The notes under the pieces were generated by a model that was given only the letters and a program-made list of their open reading frames with translations, was not told where the DNA came from and searched no databases. Both the position numbers and the translations under genes were made by a program. A stretch of 64,000 nt of DNA from assembly GCF_019175285.1 (NCBI RefSeq), contig NC_056524.1, positions 94,925,923-94,989,922 of the forward strand, read 5' to 3'. Below are positions 11,630-23,923 of the stretch, piece after piece. Numbering within the stretch: the first letter of the stretch is position 1; each line of letters starts with the position of its first letter. This stretch comes from Sceloporus undulatus (Eukaryota > Chordata > Lepidosauria > Squamata > Phrynosomatidae).

Positions 11630-11838
11630 TGGTGTGTATGTGCCTTTAAATCACCTGTTGACTTATGAATTTGATAGGGTCTTCTTAGACAAGGAATACT
11701 CAGAAATGGTTTTGTCAGTTCCTTCCTCTGAAATATAGCCTACAGCACCTGGTATTACTTAGCAGTCTCACATTCAAGTACTAACCAGGATTGACCCTAC
11801 TTAGCTTCCAATATCAGAAAGAATCTGGTGCCTTTAGA
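11630..11838 (-). mobile_element. 5S rRNA-derived SINE
   Basis: The complement of 5S promoter sequence is visible (TCAAGTACTAACCAGGATTG followed by ACCCTACTTAGCTTCC). It is preceded on plus by the SINE body: AAATCACCTGTTGACTTATG, then GTTTTGTCAGTTCC. It is longer than the copy at 4166 and defines the body downstream of the 5S head. Not a functional 5S gene. Confidence 0.8.
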
Positions 11839-12056
11839 GTATTTACCAACACCTCCCCCCCCAAAAAAAAAAACCCCTCGATATTTCATTTTGTCATCAT
11901 TAGATCAATAAACTTTCTAGAATATGGTATGCTTTGGAGCCTCTTAAACTGACATAACTTAAGCCTGCCTTGGTCTAGTATTTTGGACATTCCAGTGGAT
12001 TTATGACAAGACAGAAACTCAGCTGTTTCCCACCCCTGCATCCAGAAGTGATGATG

Positions 12057-12290
12057 GTGTTTATCACACTATACTCTTATAGTGCTACTATTCCACTTTA
12101 ACTGCTGTAGCTGCCTCCTGTTGCATTCTGGGATTTGCAGTTTTAAGGAGGGGTATTTAGAATTCTCAGGCAGAATCTGCCTGAGAATTCTAAATACCCC
12201 TCCTAACTGCAAATCCCAGAATGCAACAGGAGGCAGCTACAGCAGTTAAAGTGGAATAGTAGCACTATAAGAGTATAGTGTGATAAACAC
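12057..12290. mobile_element. Near-perfect foldback element, GTTTATCACAC ends
   Basis: Two arms of about 115 bp (12057-12174 and 12176-12290) are almost exact complements around an axis at 12175. The arms differ mainly by a 3-bp indel. The ends are GTGTTTATCACACTATA and its complement. The same family is at 24509-24726. Elements at 31850, 38473 and 44037 share the TTATC(A/G)CAC-like ends. No coding; no clear target duplication. Confidence 0.85.
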
Positions 12291-12296
12291 TTGGTG

Positions 12297-12824
12297 ATTA
12301 CTTTTAAAGCCCTACATGACTTGAGTCCAGAATACTTAAGGGAACGGCTTCTTCCATACTGCCCGTACTGCACATTAAGAACCTACTTTAGCCGAAAAGA
12401 ACTAGGCTAACTTCTGTCACTCAAAGGGCCTCCTCTACTGCTGCGCTGAAGTTGTGGAATGACTTTCTGGAAGAGATCCACCATATCTCCACTCTTACAG
12501 TCTTCAAAAGGGCTCTTACAATGGATCTCTTCCAGCAGGCCTTCCCAACCTAGCTAATAAATTCTAGCTTCCTCCCTTTGTGTATGTTTACAGATATGAT
12601 CTCAATTTTGTGATGTATGTCTCTCTGCCCGCCAAATTGTTTTTAATTTTAACCTAATGCTGTATAGTATTTTATTGTTTTTAAACTTTGATTGTTTAAT
12701 TGTAGTTTTAATATTGGGGAAGGGCTTGGGAAGGGATTAGTTAGCATTTTATTGTATTTCTAATGCATTTTTCCTGTTGTAACCCACCCAGATTCCTAGT
12801 GATTGGGTGGGCTATAAATAAATC

Positions 12825-12874
<50 letters not shown>
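12297..12874 (+). mobile_element. L2-group LINE 3' end with (ATT)n tail
   Basis: The first part translates to a degraded reverse-transcriptase tail (KALHDLSPEYLRERLLPY, resembling the ALHGLAPxYL region of L2-group elements). A 3' untranslated region follows, ending GGGCTATAAATAAATCTATT and an ATT array. It lies immediately right of the foldback element at 12057-12290. Confidence 0.75.
12827..12874. repeat. (ATT)n microsatellite ending at an assembly gap
   Basis: About 16 ATT units run directly into ten N (12875-12884). The true array length is therefore unknown. Confidence 0.95.
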
Positions 12875-12884
12875 NNNNNNNNNN
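12875..12884. other. Assembly gap (10 N)
   Basis: Ten N at the end of the ATT array; the round length suggests a placeholder, not a measured size. Confidence 1.
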
Positions 12885-13473
12885 TTATTCAAGAGAGGAT
12901 GGAGAGGGGGAAGTGGGAGATTCCATAGTAGTGTCTTGGGATTTGCTCCTGTTAGGCTGAAGCACATGAATGAATGTTGAAAATGTAGAAATAAAAGCAA
13001 TGATGGGGCTCACATTTGCTTATCATGTCTGTCATACCTCTGCTCTCCATTTTTACAGGGCCTCTGAGTTACTCTGCAACTTCGGTAACAGACTGAAATA
13101 CTCTGTTCTTAATCACCTGAGTGATTTTTCCCCAACCAATATCTATGAAAAATCAAACACAATGTGTATCAAATGGCAGCAGGACGAGTCATGCCTGCTT
13201 GCAAAAGAGTTTATTATTTTTACACTTCATCCCAAGTAGAGTTGTTGATAAGGTTGTATAGTGCTTGAGGGGAAACAGTGTTTTTGTAAACCAACAATTA
13301 TCCTTGAGCAACCTGGAATTATTTAGATCTAGGAGAATCTTGCCAAAGGCAACGACTGCTAAAAATACATCCTGTGAGCACCCCTACCAGGGGTTGTGTT
13401 GGATGTTATTATGAACATAAACTGCAACCTAGCTTTAGAGTATTTTTAAATTGCTGCTTATAATAACTGGATT

Positions 13474-13474
<1 letters not shown>

Positions 13475-13538
<64 letters not shown>
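13475..13538. repeat. Compound (TC)n(AC)n microsatellite
   Basis: About 10 TC units pass straight into about 22 AC units. Confidence 0.95.
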
Positions 13539-13539
<1 letters not shown>

Positions 13540-16110
13540 CCCAATTCCTGTTTAGATTACTGGTTAAAGGCTTGCAAGAATATCTCACCAAATGGAGGCA
13601 TGTTGGCCTCACTTCCACTATGTTTTAAACCATTTTGCATATCAGTTTGAAGCAATTTAAATCACCCTGGCTCGCACTTGGACCTAATCACTGAAGTGAA
13701 TTGGAGAGGAAGCCATGCACTAGACCCATTTATCTGCATCTTTTTGACGCTGATTTTTTCCACGTCTTTTTGGAGAAATTGATTCTGTGCAAGTGTGAAC
13801 CAGATGTGGATCTGAATCAATATGAAGAATCGATTTGAAGAATCAAATTCATGAATCAATTCAGTGTCAGTGTGAATGAAATGCAGATTGGAATCGATTT
13901 ACTATGATGTGATTCCCCAGGTGGGGAAGCAGAAATTAATAACCTGTGTTCACCCACTCTTCGACCCTTGTACGGAAGTATGTAAATGTGATTGCAGGGA
14001 TGGACAGAGAAAAAAAATCCTGCTGAAAAGGCTTCAGATTGAACCAATTCTTTTGCCAGTGTGAAGTACAAGTGGGTTATTTTGAAAGACTCCTACAGGA
14101 AACAGTTTAAATGGAATCAATTCATTCATCAATATGAACCACAAATGAGTTATTTTATTTTATTTTACAGCAAGAAAATGTGATTGGGGCAAATGTAGTG
14201 TGAACCACACTCCACTGCCAAACCAATCCATCGGTTTGGATCACAAAGCAATTTATTTGTAAGTGGAAATGGGGCCTTCATTTGTCTATAAACTCAAAGC
14301 TATAATATAGGCATGAAACTCAGTTTTCAATCATTGGGCCTGCACATATTTTAGACTTCAGATCCTAGAAGTTCCTGAAGCTTCTGGCCAGCATGGCCAA
14401 TGGTCCAAGATTCTGAAGTTGGAGTCCTAAACATCTGGAGGACCTCCAGAACTCCATCTTAGACTTTTTCTCAATAAGGAAGAGTCTTTCATCTGGAAAT
14501 TTATTAAATGTGTTAATATTTGCTATATGAAAAACATGTGCCCAGTGTCAAACATTTGAGAAATGGCTACAAATAGGATATAATAGTAATCCAAGATGGC
14601 AGAATTATACTCATTGGATAATTTAAAAAACCTCAAACAATTTAATTACTTATCATGAAAGGTAATAAAGCCTGACAGTGTATCTTAAGTGATAGAACAT
14701 ACCCAAAGGACATTCAATTCATGCAAATTTTTCCTGGCCTGTATGTATTGTTCCATCCAAGGTTGCCAGGTCAGCGGTATCCCATTCCCTAACATTTCAA
14801 GGCCTATCCCCAAAGCCAGGAGGCGGGTACTAAAGATGTTACAATGGCAGATTCAAATAATGTCATAGGGATGGCTCTTTGTGATTGCTGAACAGGTAAG
14901 ACTTGGCAGAGAGGCTAGAACAAAATATGAGTCAGCTGATTTCAGAAATGGAAATGAAGCCAATCTCAATATTTGTATAAAACCCAGTTAACTGTGTGCT
15001 ATGGAAACCCAAAGAATGAAAATACCAACTAACCACTTTGAGGCAGCCAGGCAGGATGCAGCTGTTACAACCATGTCTGCTACAACCCATATTTTCTACC
15101 TCTTTAACAACAACACATGTGACATCCAGGGAATTTCTCCAAACTCTGTAGTGCTTCTGGGTCTTATGGATGTTTCATTGCCAGATCATGGAGACTGGTT
15201 CTTCTTCTTGTGTCATTACTTCTAGGTTTTGTACGACAATGAAGGCTAATGAATTATGATGTTGCTGTTCTACTACCTACCTTGCTCCAAATGAAGAAAT
15301 GGATCCAAATGAGTGCACCCACTGTTTCTGTTCCTGGAAGAGTTGTCATTTAAGGATCATCTAAACCCCTGGGTTTTCCAGGCCAAACCATGAGACCAAC
15401 TACAGTTGCAGACAGCTTGCAAACAACATTCAAACACACACCATATTTCTGTTTGGAAATTCAGACTCAGCTAAAGGGGCTGTTCCCAGATAAAGGTGAA
15501 GTGATTATTCCTTCTTACTTACTTCAGAAGATGAGATGAGGAACATTTAATCTGGACTCCTTGCTTCTAGAAAGAGGGCATAGAGTTGAGTCTGAGCCCT
15601 GGCATTATAATGACTGCAAGGAAAGGAAACTCGTTAAGAAAATGCATAGACAGACATACATACACACTTCATGGGTCTTGAAAAATTGCAAGGACAAGAG
15701 AGGACAACAGAGAATTTATACCCCTTTCTCCTGCTTGGAGATGACCCATGAAAACTAGAGACTTAGGGCCATGCCCTGAGATCTGACAACCCCACTCTCT
15801 AGTCCCCTCCTATTTCTTTGAGCATTCTGATGGATTAGCATTGAACAAGTGTTACATGGGGAGGACTAAGAAGGATGCTTATATTTTAAAGTAATCTCAT
15901 ATGCAAAAATCAAATTCTCCTCCAGCGCTGCTCACTCAGAGATTTCTGTCCCTTCCTGAACACCTGGAGAAGCAAAAGATTTCCCTGAAACCTCATCTGG
16001 AACTCTGGAACCTTAACATCAGCTACATATAATTCTATATTAATAGTTATATATAAATGTATATTTGCCAATATACAGTACAATACAGATAACTATACAC
16101 ACTTTATATC
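13540..16110. other. Mostly unassigned DNA
   Basis: Apart from the hAT-like fragment at 14329-14455 I see no recognised gene, RNA or repeat. Several short repeats of GAATC..GATT type at 13800-14180 suggest an old palindromic element, but no ends can be set. Confidence 0.35.
14329..14455. mobile_element. hAT-like short element fragment
   Basis: GCCAGCATGGCCAATGGTCC lies between partly complementary outer segments (AGACTTCAGATCCTAGAAGT and TTGGAGTCCTAAACATCTGG). This matches the palindromic CCCAGCAT family also at 16111-16241 and 30148-30262. Confidence 0.5.
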
Positions 16111-16241
16111 AGAATTGGGAATAATATGGCCTCAATATGTTGATGGACTAAAACTCCCAGCATCCCTCACCACTGGCTATGGTGGCTGGGGCTGCTGGAA
16201 ACTGCAGCCTGACATCTGGAAGGCTCCATGATTCCCACCCA
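16111..16241. mobile_element. hAT-like short palindromic element
   Basis: It contains GACTAAAACTCCCAGCATCC and GACATCTGGAAGGCTCCATG, as in the family above. Ends are approximate and no coding is present. Confidence 0.55.
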
Positions 16242-16253
16242 TACTGTATATAG

Positions 16254-16505
16254 TGTTGTTGTTGTTGTTGTTGTTGTTGTGTGCCGTTAAGTTATTACCA
16301 ATTTATGGTAAACCTAAGGCAAACCTATCATGGGGTTTTCATTACAAGATTTGTTTAGAGAAGGTTTGCCATTACCTCCTTTGATGCTGAGACAGTGTGA
16401 CTTGTCCATGGCCACCCTTTGAGTTTCATGGCTGAATGGAGGATCAAACCCTGGTCTCCAGAGTCATAGTCCAACCCTCAAACCACTGCACCACACTGGC
16501 TCTCT
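16254..16505 (-). mobile_element. tRNA-derived SINE, (ACA)n-tailed, near full length
   Basis: The tail (TTG)n lies at 16254-16280 on plus. The body contains CATGGGGTTTTC and TTTGCCATTACCTCC, and the tRNA-like head contains CCAGAGTCATAGTCCAACCC through ACTGGCTCTC. The internal A/B-box-like region is recognisable, though diverged. Confidence 0.85.
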
Positions 16506-17324
16506 ATACAACCCTCACCTATATTTATTTATTCATACATTCAACTAATGAAATCTTTAAAAACAACACTCCATCATAGAACCTTTTTGAAAATCATTTC
16601 TAATATTTTCCCCACTTTATTTCACAGAATAGATGTGTTGTGAGCAAGTGGCAGTGGTGGGGATCTGGCAAGAGTATTATGAGTATTTGCATTTCCTAAA
16701 ACGATAAGAGCTTTTAAAACTTCAGTTCTGTAACCTGATGCAGTAAGAATGCTTTCAACTGGAATAAATTGTTCTGAATGTTTAATATCCATCTGCATTC
16801 TTCTACAAGAACAGGACTTCATCTTACCAATTGTATTTTGCCTTATCATTACCATACATTTGTTGGGCCATGAGTCCTGTGACATATAACACACAGGCCA
16901 TTCATGTCTTGTCACACACACACACGCATTAAAACTCTTTCCAGTGATGAACAGTTATCATACAATCCCTTTTCAAAGTTCTCTCACCAGGAATGCTTAT
17001 AAAACCACAGATCTGTTTTAAATTTGGTTACTTTCACAAAGGACAACACTGGCCAAAGTAAATGACCACAACAATGATGAAAGAATTTGATCTTGGCTAG
17101 CCTTATGCCATTTAAAAGGGCTTGTCCTGAAACACATAACAAAAGCCAAATCCCAACCTTTTTTTTTTTTAGACTTGTATCCCTGTGAAAAATATGTATC
17201 AGATTCTAGATGTTAGATGCTATTTTACTGGATTGGGCATTAAGAAATTTGTGTGCGGAGATGGCCATTCCATTGAAGAAGGTTGGGTGCTTCTTCCAAT
17301 TATGGTGGTAAAAAGCATCCTGTG

Positions 17325-17450
17325 CACATTTATTTTATTTTATTTACTGTATATATACCCTGTGCTTCAGCCCTAAAGGCTCTCAGAGTGGCTTACAGAT
17401 AGTTATTCAGAAGGTTCCCTGCCGTCGGGCTTCTGGTATGAGAACAGCTA
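17325..17450 (-). mobile_element. L2-like LINE 3' end fragment
   Basis: A TATTTTATTTTATTT tail is followed by GCTCTCAGAGTGGCTTACAG and GTTCCCTGCCGTCGGGCTTC, matching the 3' end at 6207-6430. Confidence 0.6.
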
Positions 17451-17960
17451 AGGTCCAGGGCACAATGAAACACATTTTAGATATTTCCTCCCCATTAGTA
17501 ACATTTATGTGCTAAATGTAATTATAACAGCAGGCTGAAATGGAGATTTGCAACAAAATGTCTATATCAGCCCCACTTGTTAATGAGAATGGTGTGCTTT
17601 TGACTGAGAACTTTGTCCATTGTTCTTCAACTGGCCACAATCCAATGGGGCAATACAATAACTATAATTTATTCTATTTCCTTCTGTGCATGAATGGGAA
17701 AGTACTTACAACAATTCCTCACTCAGTGTTCCACCTCCTTTGCATAAAGAGACTCCAAGTTTCAGGGTGTAGTATCTTCAGTTACAAAGGTCTGAGACCT
17801 TGTAAGCTGCAGTGAGTTGGAATGGACAGTACTGGAGTAGATAGACCAGTGGTGTGACTCAGTATAAGACATGCTCATATGTGAACACCATGCAAGTATG
17901 AACATTAAATAACTGGATTCTGCAACACTGTTGTTATGTCCATAGTATTCACTTTCTAAG

Positions 17961-18203
17961 ACAGCCCGGTTGGTGTAGTGGTCTGAGTGTTGGACTGAGA
18001 CTGAAGGCCAGGGTCTCAGATTCCACTAAGCAATGGAAACTCACTAGGAGACCTTGGGTGAGTCACACTCTCTCAGTCTCAGAAAAAGGCACAGGCCAAT
18101 CTCTATCTGTACAAATCTTGCAAAAAAAAAAAAAACCACAAAAACAACCCAAGATAGGGTCATTGTAAGTAATAAGTGTCTTGAAGGTACACAAAAACAA
18201 TAT
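17961..18203 (+). mobile_element. tRNA-derived SINE, (ACA)n-tailed
   Basis: The head GTTGGTGTAGTGGTCTGAGT and the body GAGACCTTGGGTGAGTCACA and AATCTTGCAAAA are present. A poly-A/C insertion interrupts the body at about 18120-18148. It ends CTTGAAGGTACACAAAAACA. Confidence 0.8.
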
Positions 18204-20098
18204 TCACTTTCTAAAAGTATTATATTGGAGTAAAAAGCCATTGTTCACTTTTCTAAAAGTGAAATGTTCCACTTGCTGACTTGAAGATTCTGGGCATTAT
18301 GTACTATTTTTTTCTCCAAGTCTCTGATATGATCATAACCATTCAATTGGATCTTTCACTGATTATTCCAGCCAGCAGCAATCAAGTATGTTCTCTTCCA
18401 CTTTGCCCCATTCCAGGTAAAGCCTGGATCAATCCACATTTTACCTTTTATCTTTTCATATGTTTGTGGAAATCAAATTCCATCATCCTTCAACATTGGC
18501 TGATGGGATCTGCAAATCATCTGGAGACCTACAAAATGGAACCTGTTTTTACAAAGTTAAAAGAAAAGGTAGCATTTTGCTGTACCTGGAGTATAGTCAA
18601 TGACCAAACTAGCATGAAGCTCAGCTCTTAAATAGAAGTATTTTATTTGTGTAGCATCACACACTCAAGACCAATAACATCCAAGTGAAAAAGTAGTAAT
18701 GTATCAGGAATGAGGTGCATTAGAACACAGTTGTACTCTGTCAGAACTAGGAAGGTAATCAGCTTTAGCTATCTGAAGAAATGTCATTGATACAAAAGTA
18801 AATATTTAATGGAGAATACAGAGATGAGTGCATAAATGTTAAGAGCTAAGTACATTACTAAAGAATCTGCAAGGGCAATTAACTTTTGGTCTGTTTACAT
18901 GTAGCTGGGGCTGTCTGCATTAATAGTCTGATTTATTGAATGTGCCTTGTAAGCTTTTGTGCTAATGCCTCTTTGATTGTTCAGTTATTGGAAATATTTA
19001 CGTTTGCCAGAACAATAAAATCTGAAGGGTTGGGCTTTAAAGTCCACAGAAATGCTAGTGCTGAATTGCTTTCTTGTGATACTGAGATTTGATTCTGTTG
19101 TACTTATGAACTGACTGACCCAGAAATGAATTTCTTTTGCTTGAGTAGGATGTTTCTGCTTTAAGCAATTGAGTTGGATACAAAATTGTAATTGTAAGCC
19201 ACAATGTAATTAACCTTGGACCTTAAAAGAACCTGTTTTGCAAACACTTAAAACATGATTCATTGTCATAACAAGCAGAGGATGTTGTCAATGATGCTGA
19301 AATACTAAGAGAACTGACTGTATAATAGGCACACACCTCAGTTCAGGGGATTTATTTCCAAAACTGATATGTCCACTAAATGGTAGAAGAGTTTACATTA
19401 GAAAGGCTCTAGCTGAGTAGCCAAGTGAATTTCTGTCAAAGTTCCTCATTGTAGCCAACATTGTCCCATCTCATCTGTAACTCTGGCAGGCTCCAGACCT
19501 TCCTACTTCTTCTACCTCTCCTTTTATTGTTCCTTCTCTTTTTCCAACTTTATTTTCCTTCTTCCCTTTGACATTTCCCACCTCCATTTCCCTTTCCTCC
19601 ATTCTCCTGGGTCTTCACTTGTTCGTATCCTGTTTTCCCATCTCTGGTCTTCTGCTCCCGTATACCTTGTTTCCTAGTTTACTCACCATCTCCATAACTC
19701 TATGCAAGTATTCATAAAATTAAGTAGAATAAACATGAGGTGGGGAATTAGCCCTGCTCCTGCCATCATTATTTGTATTGCCCTCTGAATATGAAGAGTA
19801 ACTTCTGAAAGGAAGTGATTTCACTATCCACAAAAGTGCTTTACAAAAGCCATAGACCTGTTCACCCTGTTTTGCTGTTTTTCCTTGCTACAGCTCCTGA
19901 AAGGAAAGGGTATTTGAAGGCATTCTTCCTTCATCCCATGAAGTTAAAGGTTAACCAGAGAATGCCAGTTTCCCCTTCCTTTTGTCTGACAATAGTCATT
20001 TCAGCCATGGCGCCCCCTTCTATGGCACCCCCTTCTATCGCCAGAAATGATCCAGTGGCACCTACCTTATCATTTTGATACCACCCAGAGGCTTTAAA

Positions 20099-20100
<2 letters not shown>
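18204..20100. other. Unassigned DNA
   Basis: No gene or familiar repeat was recognised. A pyrimidine-rich stretch lies at about 19490-19620 (many TTCC and CTTC steps). Confidence 0.35.

Positions 20101-20135
<35 letters not shown>
20101..20135. repeat. (AC)n microsatellite
   Basis: About 17 AC units. Confidence 0.95.
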
Positions 20136-20136
<1 letters not shown>

Positions 20137-20853
20137 CTTCCAGACCTTTACAATATTATAATCTTCTGTTTGATTTGTTATATTACTTTGACATACAGTA
20201 TGTTTTGTCAGGAGATAGCACACAGAAACATAGAAATGAATATATATATATAGGTTCACAACTGAGTCTACAGACTATTTGATGTGCATTCTTTCCCCTA
20301 AAGCAAAATTCTGAACAAATGATATCCACAAAGTCTGAGATCACAGGCTGATTAAATTGTCTATGCCCAAATAAATATAGCACAGGTGTTATATTTTTAC
20401 CAAGTGTTAGTGCTCCCCCCTATTTAGAAATATTAGCAATTATATGCTGTTTAAATATGAAAGAAAAAGAATCAATCACCAGAAATGTTATAACATTTAT
20501 CTTGATCATCTGTCAACATTACGTTAACATTACATTATAAAATAAAGCAGGATTAATTGAAATCACATGCAAATTCTGGACTCGTGCAATTGCCATCTGC
20601 AGGAGAAACTCTGACTCATTAATGTAATGCGTATGTTTGAACAAGGTCCAGAGTCTAGTGGTTGTGTTTATATGATAAATTGGATGGTAACTTGGCATAC
20701 CCCATGAATCACACAAGTCAAACAATGTAACGTCACATTCCACTCTCCATCTCTCTTATAAGGGAGAAGGAACTTCACCATGGTCGCCACATTTTATAAT
20801 CACATAAACTTCATTGATTTCCAAACAAATAATAAGCGGTTTGTCAACAAACT

Positions 20854-21528
20854 TAAATGCCAAGGCCAGGTCCATTGGCTGTAGTGTTGCCCTGTCCCAC
20901 TAGGCACATCATCTAAAAAGGAAAGTTCATAATCACATCATTCAGATGGGGAAATGGTGAATATAAAGGTGACAATATGGTGGTGTCCCCATTCATAAGG
21001 CTAACTTTCTCTGTTGCACTGCCCCAGAGAGAAAGGATGATAGAACAGGTTGATATGTCTGCTCATGCTTTCCCTCTAGGCAATATTTGTGGACTTCTGT
21101 TCTCCTATTTGTGGTGCTCATGAAGCGCAAGCAAGAAAGATTAAGTAGGAGCTGCCACTGCTTTCTTTTGCACTCAAGCTTTCTCACCCGTATCCCCAAA
21201 TGGAAAAATTCAGATGAGGTGGTACCATGGGACTCAGCAGGAAGCTTAGATGCTTCCTGCCTGGGAATCCCTATTTTTTTCTTCAGCCTATGCTGAAGGA
21301 GTAGCAGAAAGATAAATAAATTACAAATTGTTATAAGTAAAATGTTATTTACTCAAATACCAAGGCCAGGTCCACTTGTTGCTGTGTTGCCCTGTTCCAC
21401 TAAGCACACTGTCTGAAGAGGAGAGTTCAGAATCACATCATTCAGACTAGGAAAGGGTGAGTGTCAAGGTGACAATATGGTGGCATCCCCATTCATAAGG
21501 CTAACTCTCTCTGTTGCACTGCCCCAGA
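20854..21528 (+). repeat. Local duplication of a 175-bp segment
   Basis: The segment at 20854-21028 recurs at 21355-21528, an offset of about 500 bp in the same orientation. Both begin CCAAGGCCAGGTCCA and contain GTGACAATATGGTGG, and both end in CTGTTGCACTGCCCCAGA. The two copies differ at several positions, so the duplication is not recent. A segment just after the first copy (AGTAGGAGCTGCCACTGC) recurs inverted just after the second (AGTGGCAGCTCCTACC). Confidence 0.85.
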
Positions 21529-21721
21529 TTTATTGTAAAGAAAGATTAGGTAGAAGTGGCAGCTCCTACCTAATTTTCTTTACAATTATTAAGTTTCATC
21601 TCCCAAACAGCTTCTATCTCTTCAAAAAGTGTTATGCATATGGTTCTTAGGTATTGTAACTCTCTGTGTACCATTGCAGGACCATTGTTAACAATCTTTT
21701 TAGGTGGCACAATAAAGATCT

Positions 21722-22090
21722 AGGGGTGGACAAACCACCACAAAAGGGCAGATTGGGCCCCCCTCAAAGCTAGTCACTCCAGAGCCACAGCAAACTCATG
21801 CCACAACCCCAATCTTCCCTGACGCCCACCCAAATAGGAGCAGAAAAGTTCCCCTCCTATTTGGGTGAGTAAAAAGCCACCTTAGACATCCCCGCTGCAA
21901 CCCCAGCATGGCTTCAAGCCACTCTGGGAGCATGTGGCATGTAAACACTATGCCCCCAGAATGGCTGGAAGCTGCCCATGTCTAGTTGGCCAGAGCGGCT
22001 TCTGGATGTCTTGGGGGTGTATGGCATCGAAACACTATGCCTCCAAACTGCCCAGAAGCTGGCTTTTCAGGCTGGTCTGTTTCAGTCCTT
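21722..22090. mobile_element. Foldback-type DNA element (right end GTCTGTTTCAG)
   Basis: The right end GGCTGGTCTGTTTCAGTCC resembles the ends at 59463 and 59974. A perfect 13-bp hairpin (CACCCAAATAGGA with its complement) lies at about 21827-21867, and GTTTACATGCC-like blocks typical of the family occur inside (GTGGCATGTAAACACTATGC). The left end is not firm. It sits just left of another palindromic element. Confidence 0.5.
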
Positions 22091-22122
22091 AGTTCACAAG
22101 GCACAATACCTATTGGAATACA

Positions 22123-22356
22123 TGGGCCTGTTACAGACAGCCAAAATAAAGCTGCTTCGAGTCACAGTGGAGGTATGGTGTTTCAATGATGCATGCGTCC
22201 TAAGAGTCCAGAAGCCACACCGAAGCCACGCTCCAGTCCTTAGGGCTGGAGTGTGGCTTTGGTGCGACTTCTGGACTCTTAGGATGTATGCATCATTGAA
22301 ACACCATACCTCCACTGTGACTCGAAGGCTTTATTTTGGCTGTCTGTAAACAGGCC
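22123..22356. mobile_element. Palindromic element, GGCCTGTTACAGAC family
   Basis: The arms are complementary along nearly the whole element: GGCCTGTTACAGACAGCC with CAAAATAAAGCTGC on the left, and the complement ending GTCTGTAAACAGGCC on the right. Because of this the two strands translate to almost the same peptide, which proves the palindrome and argues against a gene. Related copies are at 1-250, 35886-36112 and 54558-54790. Confidence 0.85.
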
Positions 22357-22479
22357 TTAGACATCTGATGAGGCAACTAGCACCACCCAAAGAGGAGGAG
22401 GATACCTTAGATAGCAGAAGTGGCTGCTTCCTCTCTTTCCTTTGACTGAATTCACCTACAGGCCCAATCTATCCTGCTA

Positions 22480-22638
22480 CAGTAGCAATAGCAATAGCAG
22501 CCTCATTTATATACCACTTCATACTGCACTAAGCAGCCTCTACATGGTTTACAACTGTAAACTAATTGCCCCCAACAAGCTGGGTACTTATTTTATCAAT
22601 CTCGAAAGGATACAAGGCTAAGTTGACCCTGAGCACTC
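22480..22638 (-). mobile_element. tRNA-derived SINE with LINE-like tail (family B), 5'-truncated
   Basis: On minus it contains TACCCAGCTTGTTGGGGGCA through AGCGG-like sequence and TATATAAATGAGG, and ends in imperfect CTATTG repeats. The body matches 47342-47608, which retains a tRNA-like head. Confidence 0.65.
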
Positions 22639-23116
22639 CTGTTTTCACACTTCCTTGCTTGTCTCTACAAGGTTGTCACAGAGAAAGGAAAGAGTGAGAG
22701 AGATATAAAGAGAGGAGTAGTAGCTATTTCTTACAAGAACAGTTCCCAACAATTATTCCACTGTTCTGTTCCTTGATAGAAGAACTGGGAAAGTAGTATT
22801 GCTCATCTGCTCAGTTCCTCCGGAAACCTTTCCACGTATAGTTCAGTTAATGAAGTAGATGCATCTGTGTGCATTATTACCTCTTTAACAGACAATCTAG
22901 TTATGTAGAAATAACACAGAAATAATAGAAAATACCAAAAAAAAGCACAAAGTAATTCAACATATTTCAATAAATATTTTATTCAAAATTTCTAAATATG
23001 CATGTGTGAAATGAAAAAAACAAGTCAGGTAAGCCTTACCCAAGTAAATGAAAACATTTCAAACCCTCCAGAGACCACTTAAAGTCTCATTTGGGATCAC
23101 AAGGAGAGCTATTTTT

Positions 23117-23118
<2 letters not shown>

Positions 23119-23167
<49 letters not shown>
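23119..23167. repeat. (AT)n microsatellite
   Basis: About 24 AT units. Confidence 0.95.
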
Positions 23168-23169
<2 letters not shown>

Positions 23170-23400
23170 CAATCTAAATGAGCAGAGTTCTCTGAGGTTT
23201 CTGTTGAAGGACTCATCTGAGTCTCTGACAATTAGAACACAAAGGGTTAACCTATGTCTTACTGAAGTAGGATGGGGCTTTGGGAATCTCAGCATTCCCA
23301 TCTCTCTTCATGTCATTAACTGCCTCATAGGCAGAGTTAATCAGCTCTATGTTGTAAATATGCTTTATTTCCAGTTCACCTTTGTTAGCAACATAAAGAA

Positions 23401-23765
23401 TAAGGGGCTATACAGATGAGTGACATGCAGCCGCCCCTTTTCACCCCAAATCGGTGCCATGGCAACTGCATGCAGTGGCATCGATCCGGTTCCTGAAGGG
23501 AGCAAAAAAAAAAAAAAAAAGCTGCGAAAAGCAGCTTCTGTTTAGCTTCCTGGAAGGGGCATCATGGTGTGCCATGATGATGCCCCTTTGGCACTGCGCC
23601 ATTTGGGAACTGTGCTGGAGGTGTGGCATCATGGCACACATTGTTTAGAAGGGCACACATTAAAATGGTGCCCAGGTATCATTGTTAGGGTTTGGACCAT
23701 GCGGACGCTCAGCCCTCACCCCGCCCACAGGCCAGCACAACGTGCCAGTCTGTATAGCCCCAAAG
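23401..23765. mobile_element. DNA element with GGGGCTATACAGA ends
   Basis: The left end AAGGGGCTATACAGATGAG and the complement of the right end (CAGTCTGTATAGCCCCAAA) are terminal inverted repeats. Inside, TGGTGTGCCATGATGATGCC forms a hairpin and there is a poly-A tract. The ACAGA-type terminal motif resembles the ends of the GGCCTGTTACAGAC and GAAACAGACAG elements. No coding. Confidence 0.6.
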
Positions 23766-23923
23766 TATTTTTCCAGATCTGCTTTTACACATATGGAGCT
23801 GATTCGCACCTGTTTAAGCTCTAGGATTCCTTGGGCTGGTCATTTATAAACTTTTAGTTCAAAAGCCTTCAACTTACTTGCACATCCTTTCTCTTTGGGC
23901 AATGCAATGGGAAGTAATGTACT

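Noticed and set aside
12970-13239. 89-codon plus frame as an exon
   Set aside because: No conserved motif and no convincing splice sites on both sides.
21978-22349. Similar frames on both strands around 22100-22340
   Set aside because: By-product of the palindromic element at 22123-22356.
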